NCBI GenBank assembly: GCA_002197995.1
Contig: NGZR01000002.1
Span: 806,001-870,000 of the forward strand
Source of the DNA: Gaeumannomyces sp. JS-464
Taxonomy: Eukaryota > Ascomycota > Sordariomycetes > Magnaporthales > Magnaporthaceae
DNA: 64,000 nucleotides
Direction of reading: 5' to 3'
Shown: one piece after another, positions 19,700 through 30,763 of the stretch
Layout: each line of letters starts with the position of its first letter
Position numbering within the stretch: position 1 is the stretch's first letter
The notes under the pieces: generated by a model
The model's input: only the letters and a program-made list of their open reading frames with translations
Told to the model about the DNA's origin: nothing
The model's database searches: none
Position numbers and translations under genes: made by a program

Positions 19700-21882
19700 C
19701 TAAATACATTAGTTTTTTTTAACAATACCATTTTCGTAATTTCGCGCGTGGTTAATTTTTTTTAGCTATTTTTAAAAAAACCAATTATATTTTAGCTTTT
19801 TTTTTAAATGCGAAAAGTAATCGTTATAAAAGCATTTTGCTTAAAAAAGCTGTTTATCGCCGTTTTTTATTAAAACTATATTTTCGTGGTTTTCCGTTAT
19901 AACGCTATCGAACTTTTTTTATCTCTTTTTTTATGCTATTTTCCGCATTATTTTGTAATACGTAATTTATTAAACGCTTATAAACCAATTTAGTAGTTTT
20001 TCGTTATCGTTTTTAAAAGGTTAAGCTTTTTGCTAAATTTCCTTTTCCGTAAACTTTTTTATTAAAAGTTTGTTATAAAAGCGCGTATTTGTTATAAAAA
20101 CTAATTTGGTTTTTTCTTCGCGTTTTTTAACTAGTTATTACCCGTCGCATTAAATGTAATTATCTTAACGGTTTTTTAACTTTTTTAAATAATGGTAAAT
20201 TTGTTATATTTTACTAGTCGTACTTCGAAAGTTTATCGTTTGTTTTGTAATTTTTTGTAAACCACTTTATTTAACGCCGTGGTTTTCGTTTTTCGGCGTT
20301 TTTTTAAACCTTTGTGGAATTTTCGAAAGGTTTAAATAACTTTTTTTTTCGTAGGTTTAATAAGTTTTAATTTTTTAAAATATGCGTATTAATTTTTTTC
20401 CACGTTTTAAATTTTTATTTAAGTAAAAGCTTTTTAAACGTTTATTTTTACGAAAGTTCGTTTTATTATAACGGCGACCTTCGGTTAAGGCTATTACTTT
20501 AATTCGTTTTTATTAAATTAGTATATACCGTACAAATCGTCGCAATATGCCGTTTAATTAAAGCCGGGTTTTAAGTATAGGCTTTTTAGCTTTTTTTTCC
20601 TATCGGTAAGATATTACTACTATTTTTGCCTTATTCGGCGCTAGCTTAAAAAAGTTTTTTTTAACGTATTTAAACTGTTCGCACTTAAAACATTTTTCGT
20701 TTTTAATATCGAAACGAACTTTTTTTTATTTTTTTATTAATACGCGATTTTAATAGTAGGTTTATAAAGTTTAAATGGGTTTTATACGCCGTGCTTTTTT
20801 AACGTTAATACTTTTTTATTTATTTAATTCGGTTTTTAAAAACCCCCAATTTTCGGCGATTATCCCTTTTTTTTTTATCGTCGTGCGTATAATCGGTTGC
20901 TAATTTAAACCGGTTTTTCGATATATTTTAATAATAGCTCGGGTTATTTGGTTTTTACAAGCTTATATTTAACTTTATTTTGTAACCTTTTGTAAAAAGC
21001 TAAAAATAAAAGCTTGCTTTTTCATTTTAACTTAGCGAAAATGCGTTAAAATTTAGCAACGTATTTAAACGCTGGCTTTATTTGTTTAAATCGTTAAATT
21101 TCCTTTTCGGCAACCCTAATTTCGTTTATTATATTAAACACTTTTTTTAAGCGTTTTTCGAACTTATTAAACGATAAAAACACGACTTTCGTGTTTTTAT
21201 TTTAAGTATTATTATCGTTTTCCAAGTAATTTCAATACGTAAGCTCGAATTAATTTTTTATTTTGCTTTTTAACCTTATAACCGCGTATATAACTTTTTA
21301 TTGCTTAGTTACGAACTGCCTTTTATAAAACCGAAAGTATTTTTTATATTCGGTAAATGTTGGTAGGAGTGTTGCTCCTGTCAAAGGCCCGGAGCTCTCC
21401 CATGGTGACGCACAAAGATCTATAGATCTGGTTCCTGTTCCTGTATTGTGCATGTTTTGGGAAGGAATTTAGTTACAGGAAGGGGATTGGAAAATCCCCT
21501 TTTGTATGCTCGTGGGAGCGCACGGGCCCTGGGCCCGTTGCTCCACGAGGTGTGGAGTTTATCCCGGTGCACGCGCTAATCACGTGGATTAACAGTAAAA
21601 AACGTTTGGAATTATCCGTTTTTTCCGTTACATTTCGAAAGTGCAAGGAATTTGTAAAATGGTTTTATAAACGTAGCGATTTGTTTTATCGCTTAAACAA
21701 TTTGTTTTGCGATTTAATTTAATGCAACACTTATATTGTTAATAATTTATGCAAATTATTAAATGGTTTGCTGGTTTAAGTTAAACTTTTATCCATTAAT
21801 TCAAATAACGTTTAGGTTTTAACTGGTTAATATGGTGTACTATTTGGTTTTTAAGCTAAATACTAAATAAAATTAATTAAAA
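19700..21882 (-). mobile_element. Ty3/Gypsy element fragment: gag region and 5' leader (element 1a), RIP-degraded
   Basis: About 20.3-21.3 kb resembles the gag end of the better preserved Gypsy element at 41.9-43.2 kb (for example the shared stretch TTTTATTAAATTAGTATA). The last bases before the LTR at 21883 match the leader next to the 5' LTR of that element, so this LTR is the 5' LTR of 1a, which reads leftward. No pol region of 1a was recognised further left; its left limit is approximate. A solo LTR later inserted into it. Confidence 0.55.
21358..21594. mobile_element. Solo LTR, 237 bp, with GTAAA target duplication
   Basis: It begins TGTTGG and ends TTAACA (TG...CA, imperfect TGTT/AACA inverted ends) and is flanked on both sides by GTAAA (21353-21357 and 21595-21599). 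Its composition is balanced while the surroundings are RIP-degraded. Internally it has several foldbacks, notably around ACGGGCCC/GGGCCCGT (about 21523-21539) and AAGGGGATT/AATCCCCTT. No internal retrotransposon sequence is attached, so it looks like the product of LTR-LTR recombination. A non-autonomous element of similar form cannot be excluded. Confidence 0.75.
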
Positions 21883-22310
21883 TATTACAATTAGGGTTTT
21901 ACATTTAAAGTAAAGCATTTAACAAAGGGATAAAACAGTGCTTTTATCGATAACTTTAAAAAACTTTAAAGTTTAAAATGCAGCGTTTTAATTACTTGCT
22001 TTAAAGGATATTTAAAAACTAACTTAAATTAATTAATATCGAAACTTTAATTTAATTTATTTAACTAAAAAAATTTAATCCTTTTATAACCCTTTTTAGT
22101 TTTTAATTAAACATTTTAATTGGTTCGATTAGTTTTTAACTGTTTTAATTAAGCTAATTAAAGTAATTAATATAATTAGTTAAATTGCTAGCTAATTTAA
22201 TTAATTAGCTTAATTACTTTAAAAATTACGCGTAATTACGTAACTTTGGTTTAGCTTTTTTTTACGATTATCGCTTTTCCAAATCGCTTGTTGCGGTTTT
22301 AATCGCAACA
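21883..22310 (-). repeat. Gypsy LTR shared by two element fragments (428 bp)
   Basis: It starts TATTACAATT (TGTTATAATT in the related LTR at 43301) and ends AATCGCAACA. Its length equals that of the 43301-43728 LTR. Gag and leader sequence adjoin its left side, and 3' pol-end sequence adjoins its right side. A short degenerate duplicate of the LTR end follows to about 22374. Confidence 0.65.
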
Positions 22311-25300
22311 TTTAACCCTTTTTTTTTAAAATTATCGCCTTTTTAAGTCGCATATTACGGTTTTAACTGTAATATTAGCTTTTTTTTAAATTAAAACTTT
22401 TTTAACTGTTTTTTTTTTTAATTGCCCGCCTTTTTATTAAAAGTAAATATTTTCCTTTTTTACTTGCTTTTATCCCTTTTTTTGCTTAATAAAATGTTTA
22501 GTTAAGTATAAAAACGAAACGCTTTTATCGCTCGTTCGAGCTTTTATTGCAAGGTTTTTTTATTTATTTTGCTTAAATCGTTTTGTAAAATCCCTTTTTA
22601 TTTCGCATGCGAAGCTTTTAGCCGAACCTCGTGTTAAATGTTGCTAAAAAAACTGTTTTCGTTACGTTAAATGCGTTTGGTAAAAGCGTGCTTATTGTAA
22701 CGTTTTAGGGGTATTTTTTGCGTAATTAAAAAATATTACGTTGCAGCATTCCAAATTAAACGCCGAGCTCGCCGCTGCCGAAAGTTTTCGTTAAAAAGCC
22801 GAAAATAGGATGTGATTTAAAAATAACCAAATTTAGCGCTTTTGTATTTAAAAAAACCTTTAATCGAAAAAAATAATACGGGCAATTCGTTACGAGATTA
22901 ATAATATTAAGGAACTAAAGCGATTAAAACGGGAAAAGCTAAGCAGGAAGCGTAATAAGCTGCTTTGCAATTTAGCCTTTCCGTATTAGTTTTTAACCTT
23001 TTTAACTAAGCCACCTTTTAAATCGATTTGAACTTAAACGTGTTTGCTTTTTTTAACCCGGTTAAAAGTTTATTTTTACTAACCGTTTTAAAAAACTCGT
23101 AATATTTCGGGTACTGCTTTAGCTTTTTTTTGCCGATGTTGCAAGTTTAAACTTTACTTGCTTCGATTATTTGGATTTGCTTATCGTTTTTAATAGCGAC
23201 TAAATTTGTATAAAGTTTTTTTTTTTTTTTTTTTTGCTAACCGTTAATTGCAGTTTTTTTTGCTTTATTTGGTTTTAATAAATGCATTTTTTTATAACCT
23301 AATAGTATAATAGTAACATTTTTTTACCTTTTAACTAGAAGTTTTAAATTTAATTTTTAATTAAGTTAAAAAATCTTCCTTTTTTATATTATCGCACGAT
23401 TTTTAACCTTTCGCAATTGTAACGCGGTTTTAGATTTTGCGCAATTTTCGTAAAAAATATTTGCGCTATTTTTTGCTTAGCTAACCTTTTTATAAGCATT
23501 TTCGACAATATTTTTACAAAGCATTTTGGTAATTTTCGAAGTTAGTTTTTTTTTTTACGTGTTTTTCTTATAACCGTATTTTTTCCATTTAATTAAATAC
23601 TGTTTAATTCGGTGTTTAGTTTTTTTGTTAAGGACTTTTTCGATTATATATATGTAATTTAAATTTATTTCGATTAACTCGTTTATTTTAAATTTTAATA
23701 ATGCTAATTCGAAACGGGAAATATACAAAACTAAATATATTTTTATAGTTAATGGTAATTAAAGTTTATAATTAACTGTTAAACCTTTTTTTACAATTTT
23801 AAAAGGTTTTAATTTCGTATAATCCACTTTATTATTTAGTCGTTTTATTTTAATGTTAAATTGTTTTTCGCTAGCAATTCGTTTTCGAAAATAAACGATA
23901 TTCCCCTTTTTAAAAGTTAGTTTTTTAATCTTTTTTTTTAGTTTAATCCGTTATACGATATCGGATTTTTTAAAACTTTGTTTAAAAGTTTTTATATAGC
24001 TTTTTAAGTTCTTCAATTTGTATTTTTGCTATTAAAACGTGATTTCCGCTTTAAGTTTTTTATATACCGTAAATGTAAGCCTATAATTAGCGTAATACGG
24101 CGTAACGCTCGTACTTTTATAAATTAAATTATTATAACGTATTAAACTAATAAAAGCAGTTATACCTAATTACTTTATTTGTAATTAACAAAGCATTATA
24201 AATATTATTTTAATGTTTAATTCGTTTAACATGTAAATTAAATTTGGTATATTATTGCTTTTTTAATAAAATAAAAACTACGCATATTTAGTAAATCGAT
24301 TTACAATTACCAGTATATTGTTATACCGTACTTTTGTTAAAAGTTTTTTAAATTTTGGTAGTTTAACGATAAAATTTATAATAATTACTTGTTATATTTC
24401 GCTAAACGCTAGTAGCAGTTGTAATAACTTATAAAGCTTATATTTGCTGTTTTTAATTTTTGCATAAGTTTCGCAATCCTTTATTACGGTTTATACTTTT
24501 GCTTTGGTTTTTGTAAATTTATAATGCTATTAAAGTTTTTTTTCCATATTTTAGTTACTTTTTAATAGCCGTATACCATTTGGTTATAAACTTTTGGATT
24601 GTTTTTAATATTGAAAATTCGCTTATTATTACGGTTGCTAACCCTCGGTATGCTAGTATTAATGTATTATTCGTTTTTTCGAGTTAAAATAGTACGTGTT
24701 TTTTTGGTATTTCGATTTTGTAATTCGTTTATAAGTTAAAAGCGTTCGCTTATTCGTTTGCGGATTTTTTTCGGTATATAATTTTAAAGTTAAATTCGTT
24801 AAAAATATATTCCATTTAATTTATCGTTTATTTAAATTTTTGCTTATAGTAAAATGTGTTAAGTTTTTATGGTTTATATATATTATTCCTCGTGGCTTGC
24901 TTTACGTAAATACATTTTCCATTTTTTTAAACGCTCGAATTATCGCTAGTAATTTTTTGTCGTAAATTTGGTGTTTTAACTTTAAACCGTTAAGTTTTCC
25001 GAAAAAAAAGCATAAAAAGTGCAGCTTTTTTTGCTCGTTTCGCTAACTTAACTATTTTTTAATAGCGTAATTAAAAGTGTTAGTTTTAATTTCGAAAGTT
25101 TGTCGGGATTTAGCATTAATAGTACTGTTTTTTGCAATATTGCATCCCGTAATAGCTTAAAAGCTAATTGCTTAACTTTAATCCGTTTAAACTAAGTGCT
25201 ATTTTTAGTTAAATTAATAAACGGTGTTACTTTTTTATCAAAATTTTTAATAAACCTTTTATAAAAGTTTAAAAAACCCAAAAAGCTTTTAACATTTTAA

Positions 25301-26264
25301 ACGTTTTTTAATATTAGCCATTTTCGGACTTTTTATATTTTAACTAGCTTTATGTTAACTTTTTTAGCTTTATAACGTATTTTAAAAAGGTAATTTCCTA
25401 AATATACCCGGTGTTTTTTTAATTTTATTAAAAGCTTTGCGTTTTACAGCTTTTAAAATACCTTTTTTATATGTTTTTAATGTTCCTTTTTACTTTTCGA
25501 AAATATAAAAATGTCGTCGAAATATATTATAACGAAAATGTCCAGGTATTTTCGCAGTATATAGCCGATTAAGCTTTAAAAAATAACCGGCGCGTTAGTA
25601 AAATTAAAAGATATTACTAGTAATTTAAACACCTTTTTTCGGGTTCGAAACGCCGTTTTCCACTCGTTTTTTTCCTTAATCCTAACTAGGTTATATGCTT
25701 TTCGCAAATCCAACGTTATAAATATGCGTGCTTTGCCGAGCTTATTTTTAAATTTACCGATTAAAAGTAAAAAATACTGATTTTTTACCGTACCGTTACT
25801 TAATACTTTGTAATCGACATATATGCGTTCGTCGTTCGTTTTTTTCAGTATAAATAGGATTCCGTGTTTAACTAGTAACTTTAACTTTTAAATAAATCCT
25901 TTTTTTAAAAAAATTTGAACTGTTATATTAACACTTCATATTATTAATAGTTAAGCAGGTATAACTTTTCGTATTTTAATTAAGCGTTTATTTTAAGCTT
26001 AATTTCATAATCGAACGGTTTATTTTAAAAGCTTTATATTTAACTTCTTTTTAAATTATTTTTTATATTTGCGGAATTTTTTAATACAGTAGCAAATTGT
26101 TCGCTATCGTTTAATATAAATATATAATCGCTTTTATTAGCAGCGGCGAAACGGAAAGCGTTATTTTTCCCAACGATTAATAAATTTTCTACTAGTTTAA
26201 CAAAAATAAATATTAAGCCAATTTGGTTTATTATATGCACTTTTATTTTGCATAAGATGCACAC
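22311..26264 (-). mobile_element. Ty3/Gypsy chromodomain element fragment: pol (element 1b), RIP-degraded, 5' truncated
   Basis: Reading leftward: protease-region remnants near 26.1 kb, reverse transcriptase with YFDDIFIF (about 25498-25527), an integrase zinc-binding and core start resembling KDCETYAK...YKLLQLLL (about 24420-24530), and a chromodomain (YLIKWKKYG, about 23521-23654). Then come the 3' region and the shared LTR. Numerous TAA/TAG codons interrupt every domain. The element is cut at 26264, where GC-rich host sequence begins, so gag and the 5' LTR are missing. It belongs to the same family as the element at 36525-43728. Confidence 0.75.
22861..22989 (+). pseudogene. Remnant of antisense ORF in Gypsy element 1b
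   Basis: The plus strand, antisense to pol, reads IRAIRYEINNIKELKRLKRE and on to a stop at 22987-22989. It matches the longer plus-strand ORF at 37402-37731 in the second Gypsy element (shared RAIR, IN and KELKR positions). See that entry. Confidence 0.5.
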
Positions 26265-27130
26265 TGAAAAAATCGCCGCTGCGAAGGCTTTTTAAGTCTC
26301 ACCACCACGCTGGCGACTTCGCCGTGCCACCAGCCCGACATGCGGGGCCTGCACGGCTCCTTCATCGAACCGCTGTCGGTGGCGTTAACCAAAACGCTGT
26401 TCCCGCTGTTCGGCGGCAGCAAGCTCGGGATTAACAACGAGATCCTCCTGCCGGCGCCCATGTACTGGAGCCGCGACGAGCGGTTCGAGGCCGGGCAGGG
26501 GTCGGCGGCGGACATGCCGTGGGACATGAAGCACAGCCGGGCGTTCTGGCGCGGCGTCGCGACGGGCGGCCGGCCTTTGGAGGATAACTGGCGCGGGTTC
26601 CAGCGGCACCGTTTCGTGGCCATAAACAACGCGACGCAGCTGCGGTTCGCCGAGGACGAAAGAAGGAGGAAGAAAAACGGCGACGGCGACGGCGACAGCG
26701 ACACCAGCAGGCGGCACTCGTCCGGGCGAGACGGCCAGAGCCGTGGACGGCAACAGCTTCAGCGGGCGGTACCTATCGTTCCTGCGCAGCACCAGCCTGC
26801 CCGTTAAGCCACGATGTTCCGCGAGTGGCACGATAGCGGGCTGGTGGCGCGGCGCATTTTGTGCCTATAACGCGCGCATGGGCGATTGCACGCCATTATG
26901 GAGTATTTTGTCGGTTACGCGGACCCCCGGGGGGCGGGCAGCGCGCGCGGGCGTTCGCGCACGACGCGCAGGCCGAAAAGATGGCCGCGGGGCGCGAGTG
27001 GCGGCGCGAGAACATGCTGGTTTACGTGCTGCGGCTGCTGCTCGAGTACGCGCGCGTCAGCGACGAGCGCCGCGAGCGCATGGGCTTTGTCGACGACCTG
27101 CTGGCGCCGGACGGGCGGCGTGGCGGCTGA
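26265..27130 (+). pseudogene. Glycosyltransferase family 90 (CAP10-like) remnant, 5' truncated
   Basis: Golgi/ER-type glycosyltransferase of the GT90 (CAP10) family in its intact form. What remains is the catalytic C-terminal half: PDMRGLHGSFIEP, the diagnostic block NNEILLPAPMYWS with RDERF, PWDMKHSRAFWRGVATGG, ENWxxFxRHRF-like (DNWRGFQRHRF), then RYLSFLRSTSLPVK, MFREWHDSGLV, IMEYFVGY, and finally ENMLVYVLRLLLEYARV with ERMGFVDDL. The frame changes at least three times after 26,640. The N-terminal half is absent because the Gypsy fragment abuts at 26264. GC-rich and not RIP-degraded. Confidence 0.75.
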
Positions 27131-27692
27131 GGCGGCGGGTCGTGTCGTCAAGGGATCGTCGGTGGCGGCGAGTCTGGGGTAGCGGTATGTAAACACAAAG
27201 GCATTGCATTAATAGTTGAGGTTTATAAATGGCAGTTCCTTTTGGGCAAAAACAAAGGCCCAGGGCTTAGGCCGTCGACCGTCGTGCCATTTTGGGGTTA
27301 ATGCGCTGGCATTTCGAGTCGGGCTGGCATCCACCCCCAGCGGCCTGCCGTTTTGGGCACTTTTGGTGTAAACACCCGCAGCAAAGCCAGCAGAGCCCCC
27401 AGTCGATGCGTTTCGACACCCGGCGCCTGTTCTCTATTCTTTATTCCTGGGCCTTGGCGACCGGCCGTGTCCAAGAACGGCAACATGGAAGCAACTTGAC
27501 GCTGTCGAGACGGAGAGACGCCGAGAGGCCCGACAGAGATAAATATGCCCCCGACCGACCCAGCAGCTCCTCCAAGCTTTCCCTTCTCACCACCACCGCC
27601 AACACCCTTTTCCTTTTGTCTGCTTTTTTTTCCTTTTTGTTTTTCCTTTGTCTCTCTTCTCTTTTTGAACGCCCCTCCAACTTAACCCAACT
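27131..27692. other. Intergenic region with pyrimidine-rich promoter at its right end
   Basis: From about 27,590 to 27,690 the plus strand is strongly C/T-rich with a TAAATAT motif near 27,540, a common fungal promoter arrangement, directly before the ATG at 27693. Confidence 0.5.
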
Positions 27693-28093
27693 ATGTACTT
27701 CACCAACGCCGCGGCCACGGCTCTCGCCGCGGCCCTCCTCGCAACCCAGGTCGTCGCCACCCCCGCCCGGCCGACCGCTCCATGCGCGACCCCTCGGGCA
27801 TGCCCCAGGTCGTTAAGTCCAAAACCCGGGTCTGCGCCCAAGTGTCTGGCCGCTGCTACGGCCCCACGGCCAAGCGCTCCACCGATGACGTCGCCGTCGA
27901 CGCCCTAATCAAACGTTTCGACGAAAACTCCCCCGGCTACATCACGCCCTCCAAAGTCCCCATGGCCGCTAGACCGCACCTCGGCCAGCCGCAGGTCGTT
28001 GGTGATTTTGGCAGGGGCAAGCGCGGGTCCAGGAAACCCAAGCGCTCGACCGACGACGTCGCCGTCGACGCCCTAATTAAACGCTTTAACTAA
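27693..28093 (+). CDS. Secreted repeat protein with Kex2-type processing sites (KEP/RiPP-precursor-like), frameshifted
   Basis: Function unknown. The ATG at 27693 encodes a signal peptide (MYFTNAAATALAAALLATQVVATPA). A one-base shift in the C-rich stretch near 27,765 leads into the frame reading DPSGMPQVVKSK, VCAQVSGRCYGPTAKR and then a repeat. The repeat starts STDDVAVDALIKR (27872) and recurs at 28040, a 168-bp period. Dibasic KR sites occur at TAKR, LIKR, RGKR, KPKR and LIKR, so cleavage would release repeated peptides. The second unit stops after IKRFN, yet the same repeat (SPGYITPSKVPMAA) continues in frame for about 25 codons. This architecture is that of fungal Kex2-processed repeat proteins, which include RiPP precursors; no modifying enzyme gene lies nearby. 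Promoter-like pyrimidine tract upstream. Confidence 0.55.
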
Positions 28094-28170
28094 AAGTCCC
28101 CCGGCTACATCACGCCTTCCAAAGTCCCTATGGCCGCTAAACCGAACCTTGGCCAGCCGGGGGGAAAAAA

Positions 28171-28724
28171 AAAGGGACGAGGAAGGGGAAAGCTCGGTCG
28201 GGCGTTTTAAGTTTAGGGGTCGTTTATTAAGCACATACAATATGTTATCCAGCACGTAAATAGCGGGTTAAATAGTACATTATCAAAACCCATTGGATAC
28301 GCCAAATTTTTCACCGAAATCACCCATAATTAATGCAGGCCTGTGGTCGCCAATGGCCGGCCATGCAAATTAACAAAGTTGTTGTTCCTTTGCAAGTAAA
28401 GCTTTTCGCAAATACGATAAGCGGTCAGCTCGGAAGGAGCGGCCGTTGGTGGTGGGCTGCACCCCTGCAAGCCATGACGGCATTGCGCCGAGTCCAGCCG
28501 ACGGTAGCCACGGCCGCACCGTGTGAACTAACAAGTCCGAATCGCACGTGGCCCAGCATCTCAGCCGGCGTTTGCACACACCGGCAAGGATCCCAGCTCC
28601 AGCTCGATTCGGTTTCTCCGGCTGCGTTGCAACGGTGGAATTGAATTCATCTGGAGCCGCCTGCTGATTAACGCGCGTGTGATCTGGATTTGTTGTTTGG
28701 AATGCACTCATTCCAACGGCCATG
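28171..28724. other. Spacer before LINE copy 1
   Basis: No gene recognised. The last 15 bases (28710-28724) are the left target-site duplication of LINE copy 1. Confidence 0.45.
28710..28724. repeat. Target-site duplication, left, LINE copy 1
   Basis: ATTCCAACGGCCATG, identical to 34967-34981. Confidence 0.85.
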
Positions 28725-28861
28725 CACCTTTCTCGAATTCACCAATTCTTGGCATTGCGCTGTTAGTGCACACTGCCAAATTGCATACAAATCCTTAACA
28801 CCCGCCAATTAGCGACCCAACACCAATAACCACGCCCGCCAACGGCGCTGGCGACGGCAAC

Positions 28862-30726
28862 ATGCCGTTGCCAACAGCCCCCCCTTCGGCCAATAGGGTG
28901 GCGCGCGCCCTCCTCGTCGGCCCAACGGCCCGGAGGAACGCGTCGCTGCCACCCGGGCCCCCCGCGCGTCAGCGCACCGACCACCGACGCCGTCCCCGTT
29001 GCGGAATTCGCAACACCCAACAGGGCCCGTTCAGGGCCAGGAAGGCACCCACGACGGCAGCACCGGCACAGGTGCCCCTTTCCTTTCTTTTCCCCTCCCT
29101 TCCCACCCCCGGCCTACGCGCCCACCCCTCGGGTCGGCTGCGGCGGCCGCGGAGGAAATTGTTGCGAGTTACAGCCGCAAGCAACAGCAAACGGCTTTAA
29201 TTTGCACAACCCTCGCCCGCTCTATCGACGCCGGCATCGCTTCCCTCCCACTGGAGGCAATCCCCGAAGCCAACGGCTGGAAGGATTGTTTTATCGAATA
29301 CGCCAAACAAGCCCTTTTCGGCCTGCCAACGCCGGCCCAAAGGGAAAGAAACCCCTACGGGGCCCCGGAACCTTACGCGCCTAACCCGCAACGCCCGCCC
29401 CCGACCACTTACGCGGCGGCGGCCCGAACAGGGCTCCAGCAGCCCCAGCAACCCGCACAGGCTTTAAAAAACCGTGCACCCCGGGAGCCCCGCCCTCCCG
29501 CCCGGCCCAAAGCCGATTTCCGGGTTTTTGTTAGAATCCCGGAGGAAAAACAGGCTTGGGCCAACCAACAAACGGGCTTTAGTATTCGCAAAGCCCTTGC
29601 CGATAGCAGGGACCTGCCGTTTACGACAGCCGACGTCCCGGAAGCTTATCGAACCCCTACTGGGTTCGTGCTAAAAGCAAAAACGGCGGATATCCAAAGC
29701 CGGCTTTTGCAGCATCGATCCGAATTAGGCCGTTTATATAACGCCGAAAGGATCGAAAAGCCCGAAATCTGGTTTAACTACGTGATTTCCGGATGCCCCA
29801 CGTCCTTAACGAACGGCCTCGGACAAAGCGTCCCGGTATCGGAAGAGCTGGTCCGGGAGGAAGTCGAAGCCCAAACAGGGCTAAAGCCAGTAAGCGTTAA
29901 GCCCTCCGGGGCCGGCGCTGATTACCAAGGGCGTATATCATGGATTATATCCTTTTACACGCGCGTAACCGGGTTCAGGCTTTGGGGGATTACGTCTTTT
30001 TCACGCCGCGTACAACGACACCCGCCGGTTACGCAACATACCCCCGGCTGCCACGGCTTTCACGTGGCTCGCAACTGTGCCCGGGCCGATAGGTGCCTCC
30101 GGTGCGGGAAAGTAAACGACGGCCGGCACGCATCGCCGTGCACGGCCCTTCCGCAATGCGCAAACTGTTCGGGCCCGTACCCAGCCGACCACCCGAACTG
30201 CCCTATAAAGCCTGTACGGGTAAACGGAGTGCTAAAGCATTTAACCCGTGGGGAAAAAGGCGCGGTTAGGAAATTAGGGGCACAAGCTACCGGGCGGCGG
30301 TAAAAAGGTGGAAGCCGCCGCTGCCGCCGCCACCGCCGCGGCCGCCGCGGCCGCCACCGCCAACGCCCTTCCTGCAACCGCGGTTACTACGGACAATTCC
30401 GTTGTAACCGTTACCGCTAATGCCAATCCCGCGGCCGGTACCGGTAACGCCGCTGCTTCCGTTACCCCCCCGCCGCCGCCGTTCCTGCCGCTGCTGCCAC
30501 CGCCGACGCTGCCGAGGTAAGCCCGGCAGATCCGCTGGCCCCCGAGGGCGCGGCCCGTACGGCCGGCAAGGGAAGGCACCCTGCCAAAAGGCTTAGGGTT
30601 AGTTCTAACAACCAATACGAAGTACTGGCGGATATGGAACTGGACCTCCCCGAGCCCGAAGGGGCTATCGAAATAACCGGAAACCCCCTGGAGGAAACCG
30701 ACGGTACCGCCGGCCAACAACCTTAG
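28862..30726 (+). pseudogene. LINE copy 1 ORF1 (gag-like, CCHC zinc knuckles)
   Basis: Nucleic-acid-binding structural protein of the LINE. The longest open stretch is 28999-30303 (434 residues). Its N-terminal part is Pro/Ala-rich; the middle has a FRVFVRIPEE segment; near the end are cysteine clusters (CHGFHVARNC, CLRCGK, CANCSGPYPADHPNC) forming zinc knuckles. After one frame change an Ala-rich linker (about 30308-30520) and a second change lead to a charged tail (NNQYEVLADMEL) ending at the TAG at 30724-30726. The linker is built from GCC/GCT codons and is prone to slippage. Confidence 0.7.
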
Positions 30727-30763
30727 GGCCAAAGCCCCCAATACACCAACGCCGCTTTTACGT

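Larger units (their letters stand above)
15331..26264. other. AT-rich RIP-degraded repeat block
   Basis: About 10.9 kb dominated by A and T, with almost no open frame longer than 60 codons. Transposon protein motifs are legible only through scattered TAA/TAG codons at former Gln/Trp positions, the signature expected of RIP. The identifiable contents (pogo copies, Gypsy fragments, LTRs) are listed separately. No host gene is present. Confidence 0.85.

Noticed and set aside
30308..30520. Independent Ala-rich small gene
   Set aside because: It is the low-complexity linker of LINE ORF1 in a shifted frame; the equivalent sequence is present in LINE copy 2.
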